Program-made: the position numbers and the translations under genes | Shown: one piece after another, positions 26,510-37,999 of the stretch | How positions within the stretch are numbered: position 1 is the first letter of the stretch | Layout: every line of letters begins with the position of its first letter | The notes under the pieces: generated by a model | Told to the model about the DNA's origin: nothing | The model's input: the letters and a program-made list of their open reading frames with translations, nothing else | Database searches by the model: none | Assembly: GCA_944470555.2 (NCBI GenBank) | Contig: OX104128.1 | Span: forward strand, 59,093,257 to 59,157,256 | Reading direction: 5' to 3' | Length of the DNA: 64,000 bases | Source of the DNA: Heterobilharzia americana | Taxonomy: Eukaryota; Platyhelminthes; Trematoda; Strigeidida; Schistosomatidae

Positions 26510-26836
26510 TCGCATTCCTAATAAAATGAAAAAGATGCTCGCACCACTCAGTTCATCTTGTCTGTAGATATTTCGGGGACTTGGTCGTGTTTTTTGTTGT
26601 GGTGCCGGTGGTTGTTTTATCTGTGTATTACCAGACACATCATCAAGATTTTGGGTAGATGGGCTATATGACGGTCCACTATAGTCAGCAGCAACGTCAA
26701 TTATGATGCGATTGCCTTCTGCGTGAGCTGGTTTCAAACTATCGACACTAACAATATGTTCACGTCCGTTTCGCTCGATTACGCAGAATTTCCCGTGCCG
26801 CTTGATCGCTTTGAATGGGCCATCGCAAGGTGGTTT
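26510..26836 (-). pseudogene. Gypsy integrase C-terminal part (3' half of split gene)
   Basis: Minus-strand translation reads KPPCDGPFKAIKRHGKFCVI and then SVDSLKPAH. This is the GPF/Y C-terminal domain of Ty3/gypsy integrases, which binds DNA during integration. The upstream half of the same protein lies at 27,771-28,130; an RTE fragment separates them. The shared bases AAACCACCTTGC (minus strand) occur on both sides of the insert. Confidence 0.8.
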
Positions 26837-27758
26837 CATCGTCATTATCAACATAGGACCAGGCATTACTGCGTAACGGTCCGAGTTGCCACACCTCATA
26901 TCAGCACATCAAGTAAAAAGGTAGTAAGTGGAAGGATGAAGATAAGTGAATGCAGTCAAAAGAAATATAAAGTACGAGAAGAAAGAAAAGAGGAGTGAAA
27001 AAATGGTGAGATTTGGTATAGCGTTGTTAAGATGAGGATAATGTGTGTATACATCTGCGCCACTGACTTCGGTTCTGAGCCATATCACCTAAGGTCTGCA
27101 ACCACTGGTTCCTCTTGTCCCGTGGACCCCAACCACCTAGTCTGCATCGTCCTACATGGCTTAAACCAACAGTCAGAGACTTCATACATTGGTGCCATGT
27201 TTTAGTCTGGCCACCTCGGGCCTTTTTCCAGCCTGAACCCACCTCAGCCAACATTGTGTGACGAGGCAATCGGTGACTAGGCATACGTAGTACGTGTCCC
27301 AACCATCTCAGTCGATGAAGGTTCACAACCTCGTCGACTGACTTACCTCTTCTCCCTAAAACTCTACACCTAACTTCTGTATTACTCACATGGTGACACC
27401 ACGGGATACGTCCTATATTACGAAGGCAACGGTGGTCAAACACCTGTAACCTTCTCATGTCTTCCACTTTCAATGGCCATGTTTCACAGCCATACAGTAG
27501 AACAGAGCGGACTGCTGTGCAGTACACGCGACCCTTAATAGACAAACGAATATCACGGCGGCGCCATAGGTGGCGCAAATTGGCAAAAGCCAATCGAGCC
27601 TTTTGTATCCGTGCAGAAATCTCATCGGCAACTAACCCACCGGGGTTGATCCTACTTCCCAGGTAAGTGAAGTGGTCAACACACTCAACCACTTCACTCT
27701 CTATTGTTAACCGCGGTACCGCTGAAGACCAGTCCTGGAGCAAAAATTTGCATTTGGG
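26837..27758 (-). mobile_element. RTE-clade (SR3/Perere-3-like) 3' fragment inserted in gypsy integrase
   Basis: A 922-bp 5'-truncated insertion. It encodes the C-terminal region after the RT: FTYLGSRINPGG, IQKARLAFANLRHLWRRRDI, SVLLYGCETWPL, RWLGHVLRMPSHRLPR, RCRLGGWGPRDKRNQWL. It ends (minus strand) in a GATAATGACGATG tail, typical of RTE short-repeat tails. The 12-bp direct repeat GCAAGGTGGTTT (26,825-26,836 and 27,759-27,770) flanks it exactly and is a clear target-site duplication. The frame stays open for about 250 codons, so this is a fairly young insertion. Confidence 0.88.
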
Positions 27759-27770
27759 GCAAGGTGGTTT

Positions 27771-28130
27771 AAGTGGTCGACGAACGGCATAGCGGCGAAT
27801 GAATATGTGATGTGTGTGTTTGAGTGTAAGCCTGACTAAACGCATTGTGTTTTAGGCCTAGTCACGCCAGATATTCGGTCAAAGGCATTCGTGGAATTTG
27901 AATAGGAAACAAACTTAACCGGTAGGTGAAGAGTAGTCCTATAGACGAGTGCTGCATAGCTGCATCCAACATCATCTTTAAACGCTTTCCGAATATCCGG
28001 TAGGACTAGTGGCAGAGAGTAAGTAGCCTGAGGCATGTTTTCAGCTGTATATGGAAATATCCTGCCATCCAATTTGTTTGTGAGTACCATGCTGTCATTC
28101 GGAATGGAGCGCGACCCCTCAACGCGCTAA
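27771..28130 (-). pseudogene. Gypsy integrase, upstream half of split gene
   Basis: Minus-strand text reads LPLVLPDIRKAFKDDVGCSY, LVYRTTLHLPVKFVS, then IFIRRYAVRRPLKPPC running straight into the RTE insert. This is the end of the integrase catalytic core and the linker before the GPF/Y domain. A frame break occurs near 27,840. The left edge of copy C (28,154) follows immediately, so this integrase is cut at its 5' side by the duplication junction. Confidence 0.78.
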
Positions 28131-28622
28131 TACAAATTAGACGTTAGACTGTTTCTGCATATCTCGGTATTTAATATCGGTACTCTCCGCGGTTAAGTAG
28201 GTCTGTCTGTATAGAAGAAAAATCCGGAGTATATATTGCTTCTTTTTCGCGGAAACTCAGCCTCCTGAAGATCATACCCCTCTTCTGCAACGTTAAAGGA
28301 TACCATCTTCAACAGACACCCATTTGGATATACACAACGGGACACAAGAAACTACTGCTGGGAAAACAGAGGAATCAAAATGAGGACTAACTTAAAGGGA
28401 AACTTTTTGTCTGTTCCACTTCATTTGGTCACGAGCTAACGCTGTTAACTTCGAGACACAATAGTTTTACAGTACACTTTACCTAAACTGTAAAGAAACA
28501 TTTGCTAATAACTATCATATTTGTTACATAAGTCGTTGCTAAGCCCTCTGTAACTGGTGGTTATTTTACTTGTTTTTCGGTGTTAATGACCCCAATAAAC
28601 GTGTAACTACTACTGCTCCACC

Positions 28623-29238
28623 ATGGTCCAGCCCAACAAACGTATATGTGCTGCGCATACACCTAAACTTAATCCTAGCGTCTCAACTAAGAGGGCACGT
28701 TCACTAACTGGTTCGACATCAAGTCCTAGAAGAGGCCCTGCAGTTAAGGTACTCGATTTGATACCGGAGCTATATAACACCGCGTGAAAATAAAGAAGAT
28801 TTGATAACCTTGCAGAAGTCACTGCAAGACATGAACGCTAAGCTTGAAGTTATCCTGCCACTGCTCCATCTTTGTCAGCCTAATCTAGAAGCCAGTACTG
28901 AAACCCTATTGAAAACAGAAAGTGTGCTAGATTGCATAGCTACAGAGGTTAATAAAAGAATTATGTCCTCATCTAATGTACTAGTATACAACATACCCGA
29001 CCACGAACCGATCAAACAAGCTCGTAACATGTCTTCTGCAGAATACCAAGTTATCCGTCTCCGCAGGGAGTTGGGGAAATATACCTACCCCTTGTTGTTC
29101 GAATTTAGTAGCTCTTACCACGCCAGACACTTCCTATCATCCAATCAACTTATTAGTATATCCACACCATATAAAAGTGTCAAACTTTCACAAGACTTAA
29201 CACCTTGTCAAGGACGCAATTGTACAAAAATACCATAG
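28623..29238 (+). pseudogene. CR1-like ORF1, copy C
   Basis: Same frameshifted ORF1 as in A: a basic start at 28,623, a register change near 28,790, then the VYNIPD motif. It carries the Cys-to-Tyr change not seen in A or B. Confidence 0.65.
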
Positions 29239-30407
29239 GCTGCAAACTCTAGTCAGGCTATGGTACCCACAACAGAAACACAATCTGTTAGTGAACTGGT
29301 CACTGTACCAAAACAACGGAGTGAGGAACACCAAAGCCCCCAAAATAGCCTACTCACACACAGACGTAGTAGAGCCGATGACACGACGGTGGGCTTGGGC
29401 AAATCGACAAACTACACTCTAAAGCAGACACACGATCTCTCAAAAGCAATCTCACTGCCTACAGAAGTGGAAAGCCGGTCCCCGTCTCACACAAGTCACC
29501 ACAAAACCAAGTGCTACGCTATCGATCCAACAAAATACTGAAGACATTACTATGTCGTCACCAGGGATTACTCAGTCTATAAACATACCCACCACCAGCC
29601 GCGAGTACGCTGTCACCATAGCACCGTCCCGAAGCCTAGCACGTAAACAGTCTAATCTACCCCCACACCAGCCAGTGCATAACCTATATACATCAAATGG
29701 GCAGATGACAAGGAGTACAGATAGCACTAGACACTTACACAAACCCCACCATGGACCCACCCAGGTTAATCAAATTGCCAAAAAGTCAATTAAATAGCCA
29801 ATAAACGAAAAAGCAATACGAATAACCAAAAGACCATGGCACCCTCGCAAAGCTACACTAGGAAAAATGCCAAACGTTATTTCTCAGCCCATCCTATGAC
29901 CAAGCTAAATAACTACTGTCAAGGCGATCCATATTTCTTAACATTTCCGCGGTCACCAACAGACACACACCACCGCCGGACCCCTCGACGGTCGCAGTTA
30001 TTGGATAGTGAGCCGAATGGTAGTCATAGACTATGCTCTCCGCCCTACCCATATGCCGCAAAACGTGGGTTATATGCCACTCAAGGATAAACTTACAATA
30101 GATCCCCTAGGGGAAAACTTAGTAAATATGAAGTTGGCTATGACCGTAATGTATACGACAGCCAGCGGATAGGTGTGCCATACAATCTATCAGTCCCCGT
30201 TACTTCTTATGAACAGGGTTTTTTCGGACAGCCTACGGCTGCAACGCCACCAGTAATGCAAGTGATTCGGATGCTGTTGGATCATCTCATCTCTACCCTG
30301 ACCAACAGTCTCTATGCCAATCACAATGTGGTGAATACCTCGCTCCTTCCGCGGTAAACAGTACCGAATCGTCGCCCTGTACAAAAGGTCATGACATCGC
30401 TAGCACG

Positions 30408-33143
30408 ATGTACCCAAAGGACCCACAAGAAATATACAGAAGTGCTGACTTTCTTCGAGATATATCCAAACACTTTTGTACTCTTAACTCGCTCCCGTTT
30501 TGCATGATTAACGCCCGCTCTGTACGCAACAAAATGAAAGAGATTATACTGCTATCTCTGATTTGTGATCCGTCCGTGATAATGATTACAGAAGCATGGT
30601 GTGCCTCTGGTATTTGTGATACAGAGATCTCCATCGACAACTATTCGTTGTTCAGGAGGGACAGACTACATAGTAAAGGTCCGATATCACTGCTGCGCAG
30701 TGATTGACGACTCAGTATGGGTTATCGCCAAACTTACTCACTCCGCATCTCTCCTAATAGGATGCATTTACCGATCCCCTTGCTCCTCAGTCGAATACGA
30801 CGAGAAGCTGACAAGCGTGTTCGCTCGTGTGGCAACACTACCATACACAGCGAAAATTATGTGTGGTGACTTTAACATGCCAGATATAACGTGGCAATCA
30901 ATCAGCTATCCAAAGCACTTTGGTAAATTCATAAGCATTCTTGAAACAGAGGGTTGGCAATAACATGTGGAACACCCTATCAGGTACAATAGTGTCCTGG
31001 ACCTAGTCTTCACAAACGGAACCACACCCACAAAACTCCAAGTAGGTACACAATTTCCAGGTAGTGATCACAAGATAGTATATGAATACTTTAACATATC
31101 CAGCACAAAATTAGCCCAAAAAACAGCAACAGTTCTAACCAGAAACTACAAGTATGCCAAATCGGAGGAACTACAACTGTTTCTGTGTTGCCTAGGTTGG
31201 AGCCGCTACTTTACCAACAGTTCAACCAAAGAACTCTGTGATCTATTTTATGATTATATAGACACGGCTCAAGACTATATTGCTCCACCACTCCAAAGAG
31301 AAATTCAGAAAAAGAGTTGACTTTATACCTACGCAACCGCATGAGTAACCATGCCAGAGAGTACTATAAGTCGAATGACTTCTCACCGCTTGTCAGGCTC
31401 AAAGACACGTGTGACACATTTAAGGTAGAAAGAGTATTAGAAGCCGCCAAACAAGAACTCATTCAATGCAGTAAAACTAGTAATACAGAAGCACTAGTGA
31501 CTGATGAAAACCCGGACTAGCAACTCCAGAAATAGTACTCCTGGTTTATTCATAGACAACAGGATCCTCTACGACGACTCACTACAAATCTGCGAGCTGT
31601 TCAGCTATCAGTTTGCTAGCTGCTTTACACACGAGGACAGCACAAAAGTCATTGGTGCGCCGTCAACATCAACTCACTTGATAAGTACTGTGCTCTTCAC
31701 TCAACAAAACATTCCCCTAGTTATAGTATCACTTCGAACTTCATACAGTTCTGGACCTGATGAAATTCCAACCCTCTTGCTAAAAAGAGGTGGCGAAGAT
31801 ATACCGCCGATCCTCTTGAAGCTCTTTAATACGTCCCTCTCCAGTGGCAATCACCCTGAGAAGTGGAAACTATCACACATGTATTCCAAGCACAAATGTG
31901 GACCAGCATCTGATACAGAAAACTGCCGACCTATAAACATCACGTCAGTAGTATCCAGGACTATGGAAAAGGTGACTGTAAAAGTTGTCAACTACATGAC
32001 GACAAACCAATTACTCTCACCACCACAACATGGGTTCTTGAAAGGCCGGTCATACGCTACCAGCTATCTTGACCATCTAGACGATGTTACAAGCAAGCGT
32101 GATCAAGGCCTGTTTGTAACTACCCTTTACTTAGACTTCAAGCAAGCATTCGATAAGGTGCCCCACAAACGCCTGGTCACTAAGTTGCAATCATATGGTT
32201 TCCAAGACCCGTTACTGTCCTGGCTTAGAACATCTTTAGAGGGTCGCTTCCAAGTAGCAAAATCCAGTAATTTCTACTCCTCCCCTAGACCTATACAAAG
32301 TGGTATTGTCTAGGGTAGTGTGCTAGAACCGTTACTTTTTCTGATCTATGTAAACGATATCTGCAGCGTTATCCAAAATGGCATACCTTACCTTTCCGCA
32401 GACGACTCGAAGATGGCCTACAGCTTTTCTCGTGCAGCACTAGCACACGGTTTCTCTCAAATACAAGATCTGAAGAGAATATTCACATGGAGCGCGACCT
32501 GGCAGCTCCCTTTAAACCCGAATAAAAGTGGCATCCTCCGTTTCAATAAATCCCACCCAGAAGTAACACTACACTTGGGTGACATCGCACTGCAGATATA
32601 CAACACTGTGAAAGACCTCGCAATCACTTACTCCAGGAGTTTGACTTTTACGGAGTATGTAAATTCAATAGTTTCCAAAGGCAGAAGGCTCATAGGTCTT
32701 CTACACGGATACATACTCACATCTGAGGCAAAACTTATACTGTACAAAGTTATGATTCGCCCAATATTAGAGTATTGCACGATTATCTATGGTGACATGA
32801 AAGTATCTGATAGAATTCGGGTAGAGAACATCCAACGAAACTTTACTCGGCGCCTACTAATACATAACGGACTTCCTTGCGAAGCAAGGTGCAAAAAACT
32901 AGAACCAGAATCACTCTGGCTGAGACGCCTGAAGCTCAACCTAACTTTCTTTTCCGCTTTTTATCTGGAAAATCTAAAATGAACTGTGCTATTACTTTTA
33001 AATCAACACCGGCATATAGTCTGCGTGATAGCGAACACACCACTCCAATAAGTAAGTATCGCTCAGAACTTCGATGTAGGTTCTTCACAACACAATACAG
33101 TACGCTGTGGAACAAACTTCCCACTCCTATACGAGCATGTTGA
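30408..33143 (+). pseudogene. CR1-like ORF2 (endonuclease-RT), copy C
   Basis: EN: INARSVRNKMKEI, ITEAW, GDFNMPDITW, GSDHKIV. RT: SGPDEIPTLLLKR, NCRPINITSVVSRTMEKV, PQHGFLKGRSYATSYLDH, motif A YLDFKQAFDKVPHKRL, motif B SGIV-stop-GSVLEPLLFLIYVND and motif C SADD at 32,395-32,406. The expected Gln codon of motif B is TAG (32,311-32,313), and the motif C tyrosine is changed to serine. Post-RT text (LILYKVMIRPILEYCTIIYG) runs to 32,982, shifts frame and ends at 33,143. Dead by several independent lesions. Confidence 0.88.
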
Positions 33144-33355
33144 TCTCTCGGCCAGTTTCAACGATTACCTAGTGGATTCCTCCTATCTAACGATTCTCAG
33201 CAATTCGTTGACGCCCAAATCACAAACGGTAATACCATGTACAGTGGTGCTACTGGTACCTAGACTCAAGGGAGACTAACAGTAATAACAGAAGTATACA
33301 ATACCGAAAAATAAACGCATAGGTTAAGATAAATCTAATTTTTCAAAAAAAAAAA

Positions 33356-34120
33356 CTGACCTAGAGTGGACAGGAAGCGGAGTATGATACGATTTGCAAC
33401 AGTGAACTCTGTAGCTACTCTGATGTAACCTCCATTTCTTTGTGACCTAACTAATCTCTCGACTTAACACCTATTTCTTAAAATTTTTCCCATACAATAA
33501 TCTCTTCACCCCTGACTGATAAGTGAACTGCTTGTCAGTGGATCTTTCTAGCATATGACATGTTTTATTATTTGCCCCTTGTTATCAGTACTTACATGTA
33601 AGTACTCTGCACCACCATATTGTCTCTATAGCCCTGATATGGTAACACTCAACAGGCAACACCATGGTCATCCCTCCCCCATGACTATATAAAGCATGGT
33701 TACCATCTTAGCAAAAACCATGAGTTTTATTTTGAATGTTCATAACTTCATTAAACTTTTTTACATAGGTTTCTACATATAAGCGAATACCTGGTCCAAA
33801 ATCCTCTAATCTCTCTATCCTATAGTGATATCTTCGGTTTCCACTACTTTCGTATGCATCCTCATCTTCTTCCTCATAACCTTATCTCTAAACAGTTGCT
33901 TTTGGATACTTCAAGTAACTTTTGTAGTCAGTACAAAGAACTCACCTTCATGTATCATGGTTGATATACTTCTGGGTAGTATTTTTGTGCTCCTGTTTTG
34001 AATTTCGCCTGCCGCTCGCTTTTGTTATTCATTTTTCAGGTCTACCTAACCAGTCCTTCATCCAAATGGAATCCTGGCATTCACACTTGTCAGCGTGCAC
34101 CACACCACCAAAACCTCATG
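33356..34120. repeat. Module F: flank co-duplicated with B and C
   Basis: Non-transposon flank shared with 17,512-18,276. It holds a perfect 20-base palindrome (33,587-33,606, centre ACATGT) and, about 90 bp later, a TATATAAA box near 33,685, followed by an AT-rich stretch. Palindrome plus TATA could mark an LTR or promoter, but no second LTR copy is present. A pyrimidine-rich ATTTTTCAG near 34,030 looks like a splice acceptor without a coding exon that I can identify. Confidence 0.5.
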
Positions 34121-34137
34121 GCGAATGCACATAACCG

Positions 34138-35037
34138 AAGGTCACGGCTGTACTACCCGCCCTATCCAATATCCAATCCAATATTGATAGTGCGAGCGTA
34201 GAAACCTGGTAGTTTTTGATCTCTCGCGTCTAGTTTTTAGGGCTGGGAATATTGGAAGATCGAAACAACAACCGAATAATTCCTATTTTCAATCTGAGGT
34301 TGCTTCAGTGTGATGAATAATTATGTCGATGTTTATCTGTTTCATTATTTGGTGTCTGCGGAGTATTAACGTTCTTTCTCTAGACGCACCTGTTATGTGC
34401 CGCGAATAACGGTATTGAATGTATAGCTTAACACTGTGTATAACAGCCATTTCTCACTGCCAAAATGGTCCAATCTGTAAACTGGCTTGTATTCATATAA
34501 CTTATGTTGCATGAAATATGTTGTTATTATTACAACTCCAGACGGGTTACCAATGATCTTCGCGCTTGCACACTAAGAGGCTGGCCTATAATGTGAAGTT
34601 TCTAACTGACGCCTAAAAGCGATCTGCTAGGGTGAAGGGGGTCCTGGGATGTGTGGAGAATCATAGTTTAATCTACTCCGGAACATCTGTACTGTATGAG
34701 TCACAGGTGAATAGAAGCGTAGTGATCCAGGCGAGATATGTGGGGCGGCCTCAATCCATTTTCTCAGCTCATCCCTGGACTCCTTCTGTAATCCCAAAGT
34801 CTCTTTACGGATGGGAAACAACGGCTGAGTTCTTCTATAAGTCCGAATGAATGCGTCGTCAACGCGCCGCAATCGCAAGTTATTCCCCCAGACTACTAAA
34901 CAGAGACACCAGAACCCTATGTGCAATTTCCGCTACGCAGCGCAAATTGGCAGAAGGTCCAAATTCTTGCCAATTTACCGCCTCGTAATTCCCTTTCATC
35001 TGGGTAAAAATTAGTCGTTTCTCTGAGGAGGTTAGGA
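34138..35037. repeat. Module M, inverted copy right of C
   Basis: Counterpart of 12,361-13,185. The minus-strand frame 34,926-34,627 reads NNLRLRRVDDAFIRTYRRTQ and KETLGLQKESRDEL, and is longer than the A-side frame because of single-C differences. The similarity ends sharply at TCCTAAC (35,031-35,037). The protein is unrecognised. Confidence 0.7.
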
Positions 35038-35242
35038 CTAGTCCTTTGCCTATGCATATCAGTCATGGTTATCCCATGCTGCTCTGCAGTGGGCAAGCCA
35101 GGTCATGAATTGTCCGATTAGGGATATCGGTGATTTTCCTGTCGGAGATAGGAAGTCATTGGCTCTGTGTTTCCCCCCGAATCTCCGGACCATCAGCGCA
35201 TAATGGTGAATTAGGACTCAGGGTTGTCCACTGATCAGTTAT
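35038..35242. other. Junction sequence, unassigned
   Basis: About 200 bp with no counterpart elsewhere in the window. It joins modules M and G. Confidence 0.4.
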
Positions 35243-35553
35243 AAAAGCAAGTGAAAGCCCCGGGAAATGCCCCGCTCACGAACGGAAGCTTATTGGACGA
35301 AGAGGAGCTAAATCCAACTGTTAAGGTGATTCTTAGGCCAACTCAGTGATCCGCCACCAACATGCATTGTCATGAATTGTCACGTAGGGTATATCGTGAC
35401 TAACCTTTCTGAAGTCCTCAGAGAAGTTAGGTTACTCAATGTGGAAGGACCCTCTTTATCCATCATAGAGCGTCCGGTCATTACTCCCCATCAACAAGCT
35501 GGTGCTCATGATTCTAGGGATGAAAATCTGTTTCAGCAAACTGGGTTGAATTC
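35243..35553 (+). repeat. Module G, third copy
   Basis: Matches 23,909-24,219 in the same orientation with very few changes. The flanks on both sides differ from A and B, so it is an independent partial duplication. Confidence 0.7.
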
Positions 35554-36424
35554 CCAAATGGATTATGAGGGAATTACCTAATCTCAGCATTTTCTGTTGC
35601 CTTTGCAATTGGGCATATCGGGCAGACTTGCCAGTAGTTGGAAGCAGTCTGTTCACCTTTTCCTTTATGTCCTTGGATGACACTGACTCGTCACCGGTTA
35701 TAGCTCTTCCTATTTCGTAGGAAGGGATGTTTGAAAAGGTTTGTCAGCAGGGCACCTAGACTACTGACAAACAATTTATCTCCCCTTTGGGTGGGTGCAG
35801 TCACTTTCCGAGTATTTATTTGGACTTCAGCCTTTAAGTCCTCAAAACTGACTGTCTGAGAGTCCATACCGGACCTCCATTCCTGGGTTACTACAAAACG
35901 GAACTCTTTCACCTTTCTATCGTTCAACCACAGAGCACAGGCCGGCCAGAACCAATTGCTGGGGTCTTTGTCCTATAGATTAGCACTCGCACACTTCAGT
36001 AACAATAAGCGTTATGATATCTATTGTTGATTGTAGAGGCAAACCACATGATATTTCACATGAGGTATCTAGATTTTGTCTGAACACGTCTACAGTACTA
36101 GCTGTTACCTGCAGTAAACTAGGAATGAGAGTGGCATAGATGTGAAGGGGGTTTCAGAAAATTGAGGGGTTTTAGTGGTCCCAATGTCAAGGACGCCCAA
36201 CTTATGAGGGATGTTGGTTGGTTGAGGACACTCGACAAGAGGCCCCGGGCCTAGGTTTCGGTCATTTAGAATTTGGCAGCAAGGCGTTTCTACCTTCTTG
36301 AGGAAACTGGTGTCGCCTCCAACAAACGAACCCCCGTCATCCAGTGTTACAGTCCGCGGCTGAGCTATTCCGGCCGTGGTGAGCCTTCAGCAGAGCTGGA
36401 TAGGGATCACTGGCTACTATTATT
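35554..36424. other. Unassigned, transposon-like debris
   Basis: A 78-codon minus-strand frame (35,691-35,927) and short neighbouring frames look like remnants of an element ORF1, but I cannot identify motifs. Confidence 0.35.
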
Positions 36425-36990
36425 TTACTGCTACTTTTCCCTTGGGGCTTCAGTTGCACGTCTCCATTCCAATCCGCTCCCTGCAATCTTTTGAACCCGG
36501 CTACTCGACTGCCCATAGTCTCTCGTTTCTTTCTCGCACGATCTCCTTCATGTCACCCCCAACTCGGATGCCCAACTCGTCACCTCCCATCTGGGTTCCA
36601 CTCGAGTGTCTGGCCTAACGCGCAATGTACCCAGTCGGCCTTCTCAGTGTATGCCCAATCCATCTTCACTTTCTCCTGCATGTTTGTTGAGCGATAGGTT
36701 GTTGTTTGGCTCGTTCCTAGAGCGAGTTCCCTGTTGCTTTTTCTTTCTGGCCATCTGAACCTCAGTAATGAGCCGGTGCAGGCAGTTGTTGATTAATGTC
36801 TGTAGCTTGTTGGAAATGCTTTCCGTAACGTGTCAAGCCTCTGAGCCATCATACCGAAGCACTGACTTGACGCTGGCGTTGAAAATCAGGATGTTGTTCA
36901 CGCTTTAGGCTGAGTGCAGTAGATCTCCACACGTGTTTCAGGTTACTGTACGCTTGTCCTGCTTTTCCGATCCTCACTGGTCACTGGAAA
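36425..36990 (-). mobile_element. SR2-like RTE 3' fragment
   Basis: Nucleotide text parallels the 3' third of the full SR2-like element at 57,295-60,535: the stretches around 36,490-36,620 and 36,745-36,850 match 57,370-57,500 and 57,620-57,730. Many stops and small gaps; no tail or target duplication found. Old relic. Confidence 0.75.
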
Positions 36991-37999
36991 ACAACCAGTA
37001 TTACGTCATCCAGTCCTCATTACTCACCGATTCGATCGACCATTTTCCAGCGTGGCCGGAATGCCTTTCTGATAAGTGCTAAAAAACGTGCGGTCTAAGT
37101 CCCTGGCCTTCTGCCGATCGCCTCCAGGCAACAAACATCCAGCAGAAAGTGAGCCATGGTGGTTGGCATCCTAACTTCACGGTCACGTTGTAAATAACGG
37201 GTGGAGTTCGGTAGACATTCAAGGTTAAACATCACTAAATTGGCTGTGCCCCAGCAACTAATCAGCTAATCTGACCCAGTCCTACAGGAAGTCCACCAAA
37301 GCCAGCGTACGTCAGTGGTAACACCGCTGGCGGCAACACTGGGTGACGCGAGTCACAGATAGGCCATACTGTCGGGTACCGGTTTCAGTTTACTCCGTGA
37401 AATTCTGATTCTGGTCATCGAAACTCCCATTTTTCAGACCCGAACCAGGCCACGCCCAAATTAATTGGTTCGTTACGGATGGCAGCTTGATAGAAATCAG
37501 TTTCAAAATTTTTCGTTTTTAGATATGATTTTACACGTTCGTAGCACGAAATAAGCTCTGGTTGCGGCATTCCGACTAAATGATCGTGATCATGACTGCA
37601 GTCAGCAGGCTATGACTTTTGTCCAGTGTCTTGAAAATGGGATGACACTAATGGTAAGGAGTAACATAACCAATTGGATCATCCTCCTCTGACTAGGAAA
37701 TTAGGTTTTCGTGGAATAGAGATGTGATTAGCAATCTCAGCAGTGTCATATTCTTTTCGAAAGTGGTTATAAAGACGGAGATATCGTCACTGAAGCGTTT
37801 GAGGCTCCCCTTCATCTCTTTAAATGAATTTCGTATGAGTGAACTGTTTTTAAGCTTGGCCGGTTCAGTTGGAACCGACCGTCCTGCAGCAACTTTCACT
37901 GCTACACACGACCCCCACAGTTCACCACCACTCAGACACCTCACGTTGTTGGGGGCACCTCTAGGCGCTTTTATAGCAGTGCACGCCGGCCCGGAGGTA
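36991..37999. other. Unassigned; possible 5' leader/ORF1 of the next CR1-like element
   Basis: GC-richer than the surroundings, with no long frame on the plus strand. A CR1-like endonuclease begins at about 38,000, so this may be its leader and decayed ORF1, but I cannot show that from motifs. Confidence 0.3.

Larger units (their letters stand above)
28155..33355 (+). mobile_element. CR1/Jockey-like retrotransposon, copy C, near full length (5.2 kb)
   Basis: The most complete readable copy. It has a 5' leader, ORF1, ORF2 with endonuclease and RT, a 3' region with the post-RT domain, and an A-run at about 33,345-33,355. The upstream boundary is where similarity to A and B starts, so the true 5' end could be different. 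Several shared inactivating changes show it was already dead before being duplicated. Confidence 0.85.
28154..34120 (+). repeat. Segmental duplication copy C
   Basis: Inverted partner of 17,512-23,478 (sum 51,632) and, for its first 3.9 kb, direct partner of A (offset 19,733). It begins within a gypsy integrase relic and continues about 765 bp beyond the CR1 3' end. Visible differences from A are few: for example KYTYPLLF here against KYTCPLLF in A and B (about 29,085), and one G/A change near 28,361. Confidence 0.9.

Noticed and set aside
8422..33355. Three independent insertions of the same CR1-like element
   Set aside because: Shared stops and frameshifts and shared flanks on either side (A/B upstream, B/C downstream) require duplication of genomic DNA.
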